Under the pieces are notes generated by a model. That model saw only the letters and a program-made list of their open reading frames with translations. It made no database searches and was not told where the DNA came from. From positions 496,001 through 560,000 of the forward strand of contig CAJUAV010000001.1 of NCBI GenBank assembly GCA_910584485.1: a DNA stretch of 64,000 bases, in the 5' to 3' direction. Both the position numbers and the translations under genes were made by a program. Source of the DNA: an uncultured Alistipes sp. Its GTDB lineage: Bacteria > Bacteroidota > Bacteroidia > Bacteroidales > Rikenellaceae. Of the stretch, positions 18,046 through 27,651 are shown one piece after another. Position 1 is the stretch's first letter. Each line of letters opens with the position of its first letter.

Positions 18046-20670
18046 CTATGACAGCGCCTCGATCTGCGCCTTCAGTGCGGCGATCTTCGCCTCGGCATCG
18101 GCCTCCTTGGCCCGCTCGTTGGCGACCACCTTTTCGGGCGCGTTCTGCACGAAGCGCTCGTTCTGCAGCTTCTTCCGAACGCTCGCCAAGAACCCTTCGT
18201 AGTAGGTCAGATCCTCCGCGAGCTTCCGTCGCTCGGCCTCCGTGTCGAGCATGCCCGCCAGCGGCACGAAATACTGCGTCGTCTTGACCAGGAACGCGAC
18301 AGCCGCCGCATCCTTTTCGGAGATCGGTTCAATGGCCGAGAGGTTGGCCATCTTGGCGATCACGGGGGCGAATTCGGCGGGATAGTTCGCATCCTCGATC
18401 ACGCGCAGCACGAGCGCCTCCTTCTGCGGCAGGTTCTTCTGGTTGCGGATGTTGCGCACGGCCGAAATCGCCTCGCGCGCCAGCTCGAAACGGGCGAGCA
18501 TCGCCGCATCCTCGGCGACGGGCTCGGGCATCGGAGCGACGCAGATCGACTCGCCCGCGGCGCGCGGGGCCAGATCCTGCCAGATCTCCTCCGTCACGAA
18601 AGGCATGAAGGGATGCAGCATGCGCATCAGACGATCGAAGAACGAACGCGTCGCCTCGAAGGTCGCGCGGTCGATCGGCTGTCCGAAAGCGGGCTTGACG
18701 ATCTCGAGGTAGAGACCGCTGAACTCGTCCCAGAAGAGTTTGTAGAACGCCTTGAAGGCCTCCGAAATGCGATACTGACGGAAATCGGCCTCCACCTCGC
18801 GCAGCGTACGGCCCAGCGCCTGCTCGAACCACGCCACCGCGAGGCGGTTGTTCTCGCTCTGTGCCGCGTCGGCCGTCTGCCAGCCGTTCACCAGGCGGTA
18901 GGCATTCCAGATCTTGTTGCCGAAATTGCGGCCCTGCTCGCAGAGCGCCTCGTCGAACATCACGTCGTTGCCCGCCGACGACGAGATGAGCATCGCCATG
19001 CGGACGCCGTCGGCGCCGTAGCGGTCGATCAAGTCGAGCGGGTCGGGCGAATTGCCCAGCTGCTTCGACATCTTGCGACCGATCTTGTCGCGGACGATGC
19101 CTGTGAAATAGACGTTGCGGAAGGGCTCCGCACCGCGGTACTCGTATCCGGCCATGATCATGCGGGCCACCCAGAAGAAGATGATGTCGGGACCCGTCAC
19201 CAGATCGTTCGTCGGATAGTAGTAGCGGATCTCCTCGTTGTCGGGACGACGGATGCCGTCGAAGACCGAAATCGGCCAGAGCCACGACGAGAACCACGTG
19301 TCGAGCACATCCTCGTCCTGCCGCAGCTCCTCCATGCGCAGCGTCGGGTCGCCCGTCTTGGCGCGCGCCTTCTCCAACGCCTCTTCGGCCGTCGGCGCCA
19401 CCACGAAGCCCCCCTTCGGGAGGTAGTAGGCGGGAATGCGCTGCCCCCACCACAGCTGGCGCGAAATGCACCAGTCCTTGATGTTTTCCATCCAGTGGTG
19501 GTAGGTGTTCTTGTATTTCTCGGGCACGAAGCGGATCGTATCCTCCAGCACGGCCTTCGTGGCGGGCTCGGCCAGCTCGCCCATCGACAGGAACCACTGC
19601 ATCGAGAGCTTCGGCTCGATCGCCGCGCCCGTGCGCTCCGAATAGCCGACGTTGTTCGTGTACTCCTCGGTCTTCTCCAGCAGACCGGCCGCGGCCAGGT
19701 CGCCTTCGATGCGCTTGCGCAGCTCGAAGCGGTCCATGCCGACGTAGAGCCCCACCCGATCGTTGATCGTACCGTCGTCGTTGAAGATGTCGATCGTCTC
19801 CAATCCGTACTTTTCGCCCAGCATGTAGTCGTTCACATCGTGCGCGGGGGTCACCTTCAGGGCACCCGTACCGAACTCGATGTCGACGTACTCGTCCCGA
19901 ATGACGGGAATCGAGCGGCCCACCAGCGGCACGATGACGCGGGCGTCGGCGGCCAGATGGCGGTAGCGCGGGTCGTTCGGATTGACGCAGAGGGCCGTAT
20001 CGCCCAGGATCGTCTCGGGACGCGTCGTGGCGACGATCAGCGCCTCGTCCGAGCCCTCGACCCGATAGCGCAGGTAGTAGAGCTTGCCGTGCGACTCCTT
20101 GAAGATCACCTCCTCGTCCGAAAGGGCCGTCTGCGCCGCGGGGTCCCAGTTGACCATGCGCACGCCGCGGTAGATCTTCCCCTTCTCGTAGAGGTCGCAG
20201 AAGACGCGCAGCACGCTTTCGGTGCGCTCGTCGTCCATCGTGAAGCAGGTGCGCTCCCAGTCGCACGAGGCGCCCAGCGTGCGCAGCTGCTTGAGAATCA
20301 CGCCGCCGTACTGCTCCTTCCACTCCCAGGCGTAGCGCAGGAACTCTTCGCGCGTGAGCTGCGACTTCTCGATCCCCCGCTCGCGGAGCATCGCCACGAC
20401 CTTCGCCTCGGTGGCGATCGAGGCGTGGTCCATGCCCGGCACCCAGCAGGCGTTGCGGCCCGACATGCGGGCGCGGCGGACCAGGACGTCCTGCAACGTG
20501 TTGTTGAGCATGTGGCCCATGTGGAGCATGCCCGTCACGTTGGGGGGCGGAATAACGATCGTATAGGGTTCGCGGCTGTCGGGTTCGGAGTGGAAAAGCC
20601 GATGTTCGATCCAGTATTCGTACCATTTCGCCTCCAGCGTTCGGGGGGCGTATTTGTCGGCAATGGGCAT
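18046..20670 (-). CDS. valS: Valyl-tRNA synthetase
   Basis: 874 residues, class Ia synthetase. The HIGH-type motif appears as PPNVTGMLHMGHML (near 45-50), the large CP1 editing domain follows (about 150-370), and the KMSKS-type motif appears as GRKMSKQLGNSPDP (near 533). The anticodon-binding domain includes WNAYRLVNGW, and a C-terminal coiled-coil arm ends the protein (KEADAEAKIAALKAQIEALS). It charges tRNA-Val and removes mis-acylated Thr. The start at 20670 (MPIADKYAPRTLEAKWYEYW) is the conserved beginning; the longer frame to 20718 runs into the promoter. It is divergent from lon. Confidence 0.96.
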   Translation of the reverse strand: MPIADKYAPRTLEAKWYEYWIEHRLFHSEPDSREPYTIVIPPPNVTGMLHMGHMLNNTLQDVLVRRARMSGRNACWVPGMDHASIATEAKVVAMLRERGIEKSQLTREEFLRYAWEWKEQYGGVILKQLRTLGASCDWERTCFTMDDERTESVLRVFCDLYEKGKIYRGVRMVNWDPAAQTALSDEEVIFKESHGKLYYLRYRVEGSDEALIVATTRPETILGDTALCVNPNDPRYRHLAADARVIVPLVGRSIPVIRDEYVDIEFGTGALKVTPAHDVNDYMLGEKYGLETIDIFNDDGTINDRVGLYVGMDRFELRKRIEGDLAAAGLLEKTEEYTNNVGYSERTGAAIEPKLSMQWFLSMGELAEPATKAVLEDTIRFVPEKYKNTYHHWMENIKDWCISRQLWWGQRIPAYYLPKGGFVVAPTAEEALEKARAKTGDPTLRMEELRQDEDVLDTWFSSWLWPISVFDGIRRPDNEEIRYYYPTNDLVTGPDIIFFWVARMIMAGYEYRGAEPFRNVYFTGIVRDKIGRKMSKQLGNSPDPLDLIDRYGADGVRMAMLISSSAGNDVMFDEALCEQGRNFGNKIWNAYRLVNGWQTADAAQSENNRLAVAWFEQALGRTLREVEADFRQYRISEAFKAFYKLFWDEFSGLYLEIVKPAFGQPIDRATFEATRSFFDRLMRMLHPFMPFVTEEIWQDLAPRAAGESICVAPMPEPVAEDAAMLARFELAREAISAVRNIRNQKNLPQKEALVLRVIEDANYPAEFAPVIAKMANLSAIEPISEKDAAAVAFLVKTTQYFVPLAGMLDTEAERRKLAEDLTYYEGFLASVRKKLQNERFVQNAPEKVVANERAKEADAEAKIAALKAQIEALS

Positions 20671-20703
20671 AGAAAATGTTGTTTTGCGTTTCGTTTGGAG
20701 GGG

Positions 20704-20711
20704 CAAAGTTA
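20704..20711 (-). promoter_or_regulatory. Promoter -7 box of valS
   Basis: Minus-strand TAACTTTG lies 33 bases upstream of the valS ATG. I found no convincing TTG at the expected -33 distance. Confidence 0.6.
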
Positions 20712-20754
20712 TTAACAATCTGTCAAAGACAAAATAAAATCCGTGAAAAAACGT

Positions 20755-20762
20755 TACCTTTG
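20755..20762 (+). promoter_or_regulatory. Promoter -7 box of lon
   Basis: TACCTTTG ends 23 bases before the lon ATG and is preceded by an A-rich stretch (20731-20751) without a clear TTG. It is divergent from the valS promoter, 43 bases away. Confidence 0.7.
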
Positions 20763-20785
20763 CACCGCTTTGATTATGGAAAATT

Positions 20786-23215
20786 ATGAGTGAAAAGACG
20801 AAAATAGAGACCGTGGAGATCGAAGAGGCGTCGCTGGCGGCCGAACTGGCCGACGGGCGGCATCACGTCATTCCGATCGTCACGGGCGAAGACGAACCGA
20901 TCGAGGAGGCCGACATCCCCGAGGTGCTCCCCATCCTTACGCTCCGTTCGTCGGTGCTCTTCCCGGGCGCCATCACCCCCATCACCGTCGGCCGCGACAA
21001 GAGCATCTCGCTCGTGCGCGCCGTGAATGCCGAGAGCGGCATTCTGGGCGCCGTGCTGCAGCGCGAAAGCGAGGTCGAAGACCCCGCGCCGGCCGACATG
21101 TACCGCGTCGGAACGGCCGCCCGCATCATCAAGATCCTCGAAATGCCGAACGGCAACCTGACGGTGATCCTGAACGGCCTGCAGAAGATCGAAATCGGCG
21201 AGTACATCGCGACCGAGCCCTATCTGAAAGCGCGCGTCGGCGCGCTGCGCGACACGACGCCCGACGGCAAGAACGTCGAGTTCGAGGCGCTGATCGAGTC
21301 AATCCGCGACACGGCGCTCGCCATCATCAACATCTCGCCCTCGATGCCCAAGGAGGCGGCGTTCGCCATCAAGAACATCGACTCGAACCGCGGCATCATC
21401 AACTTCATCTGCTCGAACATGGAGCTCGCCGACGAGGACCGTCAGACGCTGCTCGAAGCGCCCGGCCTCCTGGCCCGCGCCCGCAAGCTGCTCGAAATCC
21501 TCATCCGCGAACAGCAGCTGGCCGAACTCAAGAACTCGATCCAGGAGCGCGTGAAGCAGGAGATCGACAAGCAGCAGCGCGACTACTACCTCCAGCAGCA
21601 GATGCGCACGATCCAGGACGAGCTGGGCGAGGGCTCCGACGCCGACATCGACCGCCTGCGCGAGGCCGCCGCGAAGAAGCGCTGGCCGAAGGAGGTGGCC
21701 GAAACCTTCGAAAAGGAGGTCGCCAAGCTCGAACGGATGAATCCCGCCGTGGCCGAGTACACGGTACAGATCACCTACCTCGAACTGCTGCTCGACCTGC
21801 CCTGGGAGGAGACGACGCCCGACAACCTCGACCTGAAATGCGCCCGCGAGCAGCTCGACCGCGACCATTTCGGGCTCGACGAGGTGAAGGAGCGCATCCT
21901 CGAACACCTGGCCGTCATCAAGCTCAAGGGTGACCTGAAATCGCCGATCCTCTGCCTCTACGGCCCTCCGGGCGTGGGCAAGACCTCGCTCGGCAAGTCG
22001 GTCGCCGCGGCGCTGGGCCGCAAGTTCGGCCGCATCTCGCTGGGCGGTCTGCACGACGAGTCGGAGATCCGCGGACACCGCCGCACCTACATCGGCGCCA
22101 TGCCGGGCCGCATCATCCAGACGATCAAGCGGTGCGGTTCGTCGAATCCGGTCATCATCCTCGACGAAATCGACAAGATCTCCGTATCGAACCACGGCGA
22201 CCCGTCGAGCGCGCTGCTGGAGGTGCTCGACCCCGAGCAGAACACCACCTTCCACGACAACTACATCGACATGGAGTACGACCTCTCGAAGGTCCTCTTC
22301 ATCGCCACGGCCAACAACGTCCAGAACATCGCCCCCGCGCTGCGCGACCGCATGGAGATGATCAACATCCCCGGGTACCTCATCGAAGAGAAGGTCCGCA
22401 TCGCGCTCGACCACCTGCTCTCCAAGCAGCGCGAGGCGCACGGCATCCCCGAGGATCGGATGACCCTCTCGGCGCAGACCGTCGAGCAGATCATCACGGG
22501 CTACACGCGCGAAGCGGGCGTCCGCTCGCTCGACAAACAGCTGGCGAAGCTGGCGCGCGCCCGTGCCAAGCAGATCGCCTTCGAGGAGGCGTACGAACCC
22601 GCCTTCACGGCGGCCGAGGTCGAAAAGGCGCTCGGCATGCCGAAATACCTCCGCGAGGAGTACGAGGTGGGCGGCATGGTGGGCGTCGTGACGGGGCTCG
22701 CCTGGACCGAGGTGGGGGGCGACATCCTCTACATCGAATCGTGCCTCACCCCGGGCAAGGGGGCGCTGAACCTCACGGGCAACCTGGGCGAGGTGATGAA
22801 GGAGTCGGCGACGATCGCCTACGAGTGGACGAAGGCCCACTACGAGGAGCTCGGCATCGATCCCGCGAAATTCGAGCGGTGCGACATCAACATCCACGTT
22901 CCCGAGGGCGCCATTCCGAAAGACGGCCCCTCGGCGGGCATCACGATGGTCACCTCGATCGTCTCGACCTTCACGGGCCGCCGCGTGAAAGAGCGCATCG
23001 CCATGACGGGCGAAACGACCCTGCGCGGCCGCGTCACCCCCGTGGGCGGCGTGCGCGAGAAGATCCTGGCCGCCAAGCGCGCGGGCATCACGGAGCTGAT
23101 CCTCTCGGAGGAGAACCGCAAGGACATCGCCGAAATCAAGGCGGACTACGTCGAGGGACTCACCTTCCGCTACGTCCGCACGAACGACGAGGTGCTGCGC
23201 CTGGCGTTGGAGTAA
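20786..23215 (+). CDS. lon: ATP-dependent protease Lon
   Basis: 809 residues. An N-terminal substrate-binding LON domain (about 45-240, VLPILTLRSSVLFPGAITPI) is followed by a coiled coil with QQQMRTIQDELGEG. The AAA+ module has Walker A GPPGVGKTSLGKS (near 392) and the Walker B ILDEIDK. The protease domain has catalytic Ser in PKDGPSAGITM (near 715) and catalytic Lys in EKILAAKRAGI (near 758), the same 43-residue spacing as in E. coli Lon. It degrades misfolded and regulatory proteins in the cytoplasm. An acidic N-terminal extension of about 40 residues precedes the LON domain. A G8 run at 23225 lies downstream. Confidence 0.96.
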   Translation: MSEKTKIETVEIEEASLAAELADGRHHVIPIVTGEDEPIEEADIPEVLPILTLRSSVLFPGAITPITVGRDKSISLVRAVNAESGILGAVLQRESEVEDPAPADMYRVGTAARIIKILEMPNGNLTVILNGLQKIEIGEYIATEPYLKARVGALRDTTPDGKNVEFEALIESIRDTALAIINISPSMPKEAAFAIKNIDSNRGIINFICSNMELADEDRQTLLEAPGLLARARKLLEILIREQQLAELKNSIQERVKQEIDKQQRDYYLQQQMRTIQDELGEGSDADIDRLREAAAKKRWPKEVAETFEKEVAKLERMNPAVAEYTVQITYLELLLDLPWEETTPDNLDLKCAREQLDRDHFGLDEVKERILEHLAVIKLKGDLKSPILCLYGPPGVGKTSLGKSVAAALGRKFGRISLGGLHDESEIRGHRRTYIGAMPGRIIQTIKRCGSSNPVIILDEIDKISVSNHGDPSSALLEVLDPEQNTTFHDNYIDMEYDLSKVLFIATANNVQNIAPALRDRMEMINIPGYLIEEKVRIALDHLLSKQREAHGIPEDRMTLSAQTVEQIITGYTREAGVRSLDKQLAKLARARAKQIAFEEAYEPAFTAAEVEKALGMPKYLREEYEVGGMVGVVTGLAWTEVGGDILYIESCLTPGKGALNLTGNLGEVMKESATIAYEWTKAHYEELGIDPAKFERCDINIHVPEGAIPKDGPSAGITMVTSIVSTFTGRRVKERIAMTGETTLRGRVTPVGGVREKILAAKRAGITELILSEENRKDIAEIKADYVEGLTFRYVRTNDEVLRLALE

Positions 23216-23477
23216 CACGGAAACGGGGGGGGCGAGCGGACGGCAGAACAACGACCGCACGACGACAGCGGAACCGAGAGGGCAGACCGCGCCAACGGAG
23301 CCGCCGACCCGCGGCCGCAAAAGCGGTCCTGCGGCAGAGCCCGACGACAGCGGCCCGATGAACGGCAACCCGACGGCAGCAGCCTGTTGAAAGCTGCCCT
23401 ACGGTTGTAGCCCTGTGACCGGAGACCTGCGACAGCGGCTCCGCCGACCCCGAACCGAACGATACAACCCGAACATC

Positions 23478-24230
23478 ATGAAATTCATCGCAATTATCCC
23501 CGCCCGCTACGCCTCGACGCGTTTCCCGGGCAAGCCGCTGGCGATGCTGGGCGGCAAACGGGTGATCGAACGCGTCTACGAACAGGTCGCCGGCGCACTC
23601 GACGAGGCCGTGGTGGCGACCGACGATGCGCGGATCTACGACGCCGTGCAGGCCTTCGGCGGCCGCGCCGTCATGACCTCGCCCGACCACCGCAGCGGCA
23701 CGGACCGCTGTCGGGAGGCCTTCGACAAGCTGGGCACGCCCTGCGACGTGGTGGTGAACGTGCAGGGCGACGAACCCTTCATCCGCCCCGAGCAGCTCGA
23801 AACGGTGAAGCGCTGCTTCGACGATCCCGAAACCCAGATCGCAACCCTCGTCAAGCCCTTCACGGCGGCCGACGGCCTCGCGGCGCTCGAAAACCCCAAC
23901 TCGCCGAAGGTGGTGCTCGATACCCGCTCGCGGGCGATCTGCTTCTCGCGTTCGGTGATTCCCTACCTGCGGGGCATTCCGCGCGAAGAGTGGCTGACGC
24001 GCCATACCTTCTACAAACACATCGGCCTCTACGCCTTCCGCACGGAGGTGCTGCGCGCCGTGACGGCCCTGCCCCCCTCGACGCTCGAAACCGCCGAATC
24101 GCTCGAACAGCTGCGGTGGCTCGAAAACGGTTATAAAATAGGTGTAGGCATCTCCGACGTCGAAACGATCGGCATCGACACCCCCGAAGACCTCGAACGG
24201 GCGGAGGCGTTTCTGCGAGGATTGCGTTAA
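23478..24230 (+). CDS. kdsB: 3-deoxy-manno-octulosonate cytidylyltransferase
   Basis: 250 residues, normal KdsB length. The N-terminal nucleotide-binding motif IIPARYASTRFPGKPLAML, then SPDHRSGTDRC, VVNVQGDEPFI (metal-binding Asp) and YKHIGLYAFR are diagnostic. The enzyme activates Kdo with CTP for lipid A-core assembly in the outer membrane. The start at 23478 begins the conserved MKFIAIIPARYAS; the longer frame from 23415 reads through intergenic sequence. The next gene begins 11 bases after the stop, so the two probably form an operon. The 262-base gap before kdsB shows no clear promoter. Confidence 0.95.
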   Translation: MKFIAIIPARYASTRFPGKPLAMLGGKRVIERVYEQVAGALDEAVVATDDARIYDAVQAFGGRAVMTSPDHRSGTDRCREAFDKLGTPCDVVVNVQGDEPFIRPEQLETVKRCFDDPETQIATLVKPFTAADGLAALENPNSPKVVLDTRSRAICFSRSVIPYLRGIPREEWLTRHTFYKHIGLYAFRTEVLRAVTALPPSTLETAESLEQLRWLENGYKIGVGISDVETIGIDTPEDLERAEAFLRGLR

Positions 24231-24240
24231 CGCCGACGCG

Positions 24241-24942
24241 ATGACACGGTTCCGAATCTTCGGCACACTGCTCCTCATCGCGCTGCTGCTCGTTCCCCTG
24301 CTCGCGATCGCGGACCTGCTGTGGCAGGCACGCGAGTTCGGAGCCTTCGCCACCCTGATCGGCATCCCTTTCGCCGCCGTGCTGAATCCGGCCGTCCGTT
24401 TCTGCCTGAAAGCCTGCGAAGCGGCACGGCGCGAGCAAGAGGAGTGCCGATGCTATACGACGGAGGTGGCGCAGCTGCTCCGCCACACGAAGACAAGCAT
24501 GATGACACTGCTGATGATCCAGCTGACGCTGCCGGAGCGGGCCGACGGCGTTCGTCCTGCCCCGCTTCATTTTCGGCACATGATCTATCCCGAAAATTCG
24601 CTCCTCTTTTCCGACGCACTCATACGGAATCCGCGCTTGCGCCGCCTGCGGAACCCGGGCCGCCTGAACAGCATCGAGGTGCGCAACCGGAACGAATCGG
24701 CGCGTTATCTGATCGAATACCTGCACAGCGACCAATACGATCGGCAACACTTTCTCGCCATCCTCGAACAGGCATCGCACGACCTGTGCGGCCTCCTGCT
24801 CCGTTGCGCGTATTTTCTGATCGCAAACCCGGGTCGAATCGGCCGCGATGCGAAATGGTCCGGCTCCTGGGAACCCGAACCCCTCTACTGGGAAGAGGTC
24901 CGCAGCGGCGCACGAACACCCGCCGTCGAGCCGCGGCGATAA
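24241..24942 (+). CDS. Membrane protein of unknown function, downstream of kdsB
   Basis: 233 residues. Two hydrophobic stretches near the N-terminus (about 7-25 and 36-50) form one hairpin or two membrane helices. The remaining 180 residues appear cytoplasmic and basic, with a Cys-rich spot (CRCYTTEVAQLLRHTK) and a short hydrophobic MMTLLMIQLTL. I recognise no family. Reality is supported by the 11-base spacing to kdsB, a continuous frame with sensible helix content, and Ile/Asn codons that spurious frames here lack. It has no visible promoter of its own. Confidence 0.6.
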   Translation: MTRFRIFGTLLLIALLLVPLLAIADLLWQAREFGAFATLIGIPFAAVLNPAVRFCLKACEAARREQEECRCYTTEVAQLLRHTKTSMMTLLMIQLTLPERADGVRPAPLHFRHMIYPENSLLFSDALIRNPRLRRLRNPGRLNSIEVRNRNESARYLIEYLHSDQYDRQHFLAILEQASHDLCGLLLRCAYFLIANPGRIGRDAKWSGSWEPEPLYWEEVRSGARTPAVEPRR

Positions 24943-25079
24943 ACCGGCCTTCCGAACCGGCAGCAAACGCCCGCCGAACCGAGGCTTTTTCCGCACCGCG
25001 AAAAAGGTCGACGAACCACAAAAAACGTTTTTCGGAACACTTTTACGAAAAAACCGCTGTTTATTCGAAAAAAGTTTCC

Positions 25080-25087
25080 TAATTTTG
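25080..25087 (+). promoter_or_regulatory. Promoter -7 box of the fimbrial locus
   Basis: TAATTTTG fits TAnnTTTG and lies in an unusually AT-rich patch (25015-25090) for this window. Transcription would start near 25094, giving a leader of about 134 bases before the first fimbrial gene. No clear -33 TTG was seen. Confidence 0.6.
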
Positions 25088-25227
25088 TACCCGAATAGAG
25101 GAATTCGACAAAGAAATCCCCCTCCATGCCGTCGATTCGGCATAAAGCGTGCAGGTGCGGACTCCGATTGCGGAGAACTCCGACGGCACACGTTTATTGT
25201 ATACCTCCTCTTCATCGTCAACGGACC

Positions 25228-26679
25228 ATGAAAGTTGTATATGGCTTGATCGGCATACTGGCGATCGTCGCACAGACGACCGGCGCAGCACAGGAGTTGC
25301 GCCGCGATACGTTGTGCGCATCGGTATGGTTCACGGCGGGCTCTTCCGCGGTGGACCCCGCCCACGAACAAAACGGCGAGGCGCTGGATCTGCTGGTCGA
25401 TCGGCTCCGGCGGTTGCAGGCGGATCCCGCGACCCGCATCGATGCCGTCACGATCCGAGGCTGGGCCTCGCCCGACGGCTCCTCCCGCTTCAACCGCCAG
25501 CTCGCCGAAACGCGCGCCCGCCGCACCGCCGACACGCTCGCGCGCCGCACCGCCCTGCCCGAGGCCCTCTTCGCCTTCGAAGGCGGCGGCATCGACTGGC
25601 AGCGCCTCGAAGAGGCGGTCGAACGCTCCGCCGAACTGCCCGATCGGGACGAGGTGCTGCACATCCTCCGCCACACGCCCGTCTGGGTGATCCGCGACGG
25701 CAAGGTCGTCGACAGCCGCAAGCGCCGGCTGGGCATGCTGCGCGGCGGAAACCCCTATCACACGCTCTGCGAGCGCCATTTCCCGTCCCTGCGCCGCGCC
25801 GACATCTGCGCCGCCTTTACGACGGATCTGAAATCCCCCCCCCTCGAAATTTCCGAAAACCGGCCTGTTAAAAACGGTCGGGGCCTCCCTGACGCCGTGC
25901 AGGAGGCCACCTCGGCACAAGGAACGGCTTCGCTGCCCGCAGGGCAGCGGGAGGAGGCTGTTCTGCAGGAGGCGGGCCGCGTATTGGAAGCCGCAGCCGC
26001 CGGACAGGAGGCCCCGCGGCAAGTCGCCGCCACCGAACGCACGGCCGCACAAGAGCACGCAACTATACAAGAGCACGCGGCCGTACAGGCGCGCACGAAC
26101 CCGCAGGCCGCCGCAGACCCGACCGGCGGAAAGGGCCTGCTTCGCGCCATGCGGTGCCCCGCCCCGCGCATCGCCCTGCGGACCAACCTGCTCTACGATG
26201 CCCTGCTCGTTCCGAACATCGGTCTCGAATACCGCTTCGCCAAGCGCTGGAGCGTGACCGTCGACTACCGACACGCCTGGTGGAGCCGCAACAGCCGCCA
26301 CCGCTACTGGCGCTGCTACGGCGGCGACCTGCTCCTGCGCCGCTATTTCGGCAACCGTCCCTTCACGGGCCACCACATCGGCCTCTTCGGCACGATGCTC
26401 TCCTACGATTTCGAATTTTCGGGCAAAGGACGCCAAAGCGACGGTTTCAACCTCGGCGGCGGCTTCGAATACGGCTACGCCTTCCCCGTCGCCCGTCGCC
26501 TGCGCCTCGACTGCTCGCTCGGCCTCGGCTACGTCGGCGGCCGCTACAAGGAGTACGAACCCATGGACGACTGCTACGTACACGAACGGACGCGCCGCCT
26601 GCGCTGGTTCGGTCCCGCACGGGCCGAAATCGCCCTCGTCTGGCTCCTCGGCCGCAATACGAAAGGAGGTGCCCGATGA
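25228..26679 (+). CDS. OmpA-like/DUF3575 protein of a fimbrial locus
   Basis: 483 residues. A signal peptide (MKVVYGLIGILAIVAQTTGA) is followed by an OmpA-like peptidoglycan-binding module (about 30-155) with RGWASPDGSSRFNRQLAETRA. A linker of about 100 residues rich in Ala, Gln and Glu (about 205-300) leads to a C-terminal DUF3575 beta-barrel-like domain (about 310-483, starting RIALRTNLLYDALLVPNIGLEYR). DUF3575 proteins often head Bacteroidales fimbrillin operons and are thought to act in the outer membrane, but their exact role is not known. The start at 25228 gives the signal peptide; 25126 would not. The stop overlaps the next ATG (ATGA). Confidence 0.85.
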   Translation: MKVVYGLIGILAIVAQTTGAAQELRRDTLCASVWFTAGSSAVDPAHEQNGEALDLLVDRLRRLQADPATRIDAVTIRGWASPDGSSRFNRQLAETRARRTADTLARRTALPEALFAFEGGGIDWQRLEEAVERSAELPDRDEVLHILRHTPVWVIRDGKVVDSRKRRLGMLRGGNPYHTLCERHFPSLRRADICAAFTTDLKSPPLEISENRPVKNGRGLPDAVQEATSAQGTASLPAGQREEAVLQEAGRVLEAAAAGQEAPRQVAATERTAAQEHATIQEHAAVQARTNPQAAADPTGGKGLLRAMRCPAPRIALRTNLLYDALLVPNIGLEYRFAKRWSVTVDYRHAWWSRNSRHRYWRCYGGDLLLRRYFGNRPFTGHHIGLFGTMLSYDFEFSGKGRQSDGFNLGGGFEYGYAFPVARRLRLDCSLGLGYVGGRYKEYEPMDDCYVHERTRRLRWFGPARAEIALVWLLGRNTKGGAR

Positions 26680-27611
26680 AAACGATGCTGCATCTCCTCT
26701 TCCGTCTCGGCCTCGTCGTGTTACTCGCGGTGCTGCCCGCAGCCTGCAAGCACAAGGAGCTGTGCGAAGATCACAGCCACATGGTGACAATGCGGGTCCG
26801 CTTCGACTGGTCGGCGGCCCCCGAGGCAACTCCCCGCACGATGGTGCTGCACCTCTTCGCCCCCGACGGAAGCCACTACAACCGTTATGAATTCTCCTCA
26901 CCCGAAGGAGGTCTGATCCGCGTTCATACGGGCAGCTACGGCCTCCAGTTCCACAACGGCGACATGGAACATTTCGTCGAACGCGGCAGCCGCTACGACA
27001 ACTACGAGGTGACGACCGACGCCCGCGACCTGCTCGCCACGATCGGGCGCGGATCGGCCGCCCCGCGCCCCGAAGACGCCAAGGGCCAGCCCGTGCGCTT
27101 CGCCCCCGAATCCATCTGGGCGGGCTGCCGCGACCGTTTCGAGGTGACCGCCGCGACCGACCAGGAGGTGACGCTCGTCCCTGCGGAGGTGACCGATTTC
27201 TATACGGTGGAGATCCGACAGGTCGAAAACCTCGACAAGACGTCCGAAATCGGCGCCGCCCTGACGGGCATGGCCGAGAGCTACCGCCCCTCGTCCGACA
27301 GCCCCGCCGGCGGTCCCGTGACGCTGCCGATCGACCTGACGCGCGTGGACAGCCATACCCTCTCGGCTTCGTTTGCCGCGTTCGGCCACTGCTTCGACAC
27401 GACGCAGAAACATACCCTCTCGATCTACACGGGCGACAAGGTCTATTTTCATTTCGACGTGACCGCGCAGCTGCACGAGGCGGAGGACCCGCATCACGTA
27501 CGGATCGTCATCGATCACCTGAAACTGCCCGAGCCGGGCAGCGCGGGAATGGATACCTCCATCAAGGACTGGGACGACAACGTCGTCGAAGAGGACATCA
27601 ACATGAACTGA
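26676..27611 (+). CDS. DUF5119 family fimbrial lipoprotein
   Basis: 311 residues. A lipoprotein signal ends in PAACKHKELC, with lipobox AAC. The motif C-KHKELCEDHSHM followed by RVRFDWSAAPEA and MVLHLFAPDGSHYNRYEF is typical of DUF5119 proteins, which accompany fimbrillins in Bacteroidales and are suspected anchor or minor subunits. It ends WDDNVVEEDINMN; the next fimbrillin ends in a similar DVNMN. The start codon overlaps the previous stop by 4 bases, and an AAAGGAGGT sits 5 bases upstream, a strong Shine-Dalgarno that is unusual in this phylum. A mix of surface-anchoring and nucleation roles is inference. Confidence 0.82.
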   Translation: MKTMLHLLFRLGLVVLLAVLPAACKHKELCEDHSHMVTMRVRFDWSAAPEATPRTMVLHLFAPDGSHYNRYEFSSPEGGLIRVHTGSYGLQFHNGDMEHFVERGSRYDNYEVTTDARDLLATIGRGSAAPRPEDAKGQPVRFAPESIWAGCRDRFEVTAATDQEVTLVPAEVTDFYTVEIRQVENLDKTSEIGAALTGMAESYRPSSDSPAGGPVTLPIDLTRVDSHTLSASFAAFGHCFDTTQKHTLSIYTGDKVYFHFDVTAQLHEAEDPHHVRIVIDHLKLPEPGSAGMDTSIKDWDDNVVEEDINMN

Positions 27612-27651
27612 CAAACGAAAAAACAACAATAACAATCAACAACCACCAATC

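Noticed and set aside
23225..23232. G8 tract after lon as a phase-variation site
   Set aside because: It lies between lon and kdsB outside any reading frame or promoter, so length change has no evident effect.
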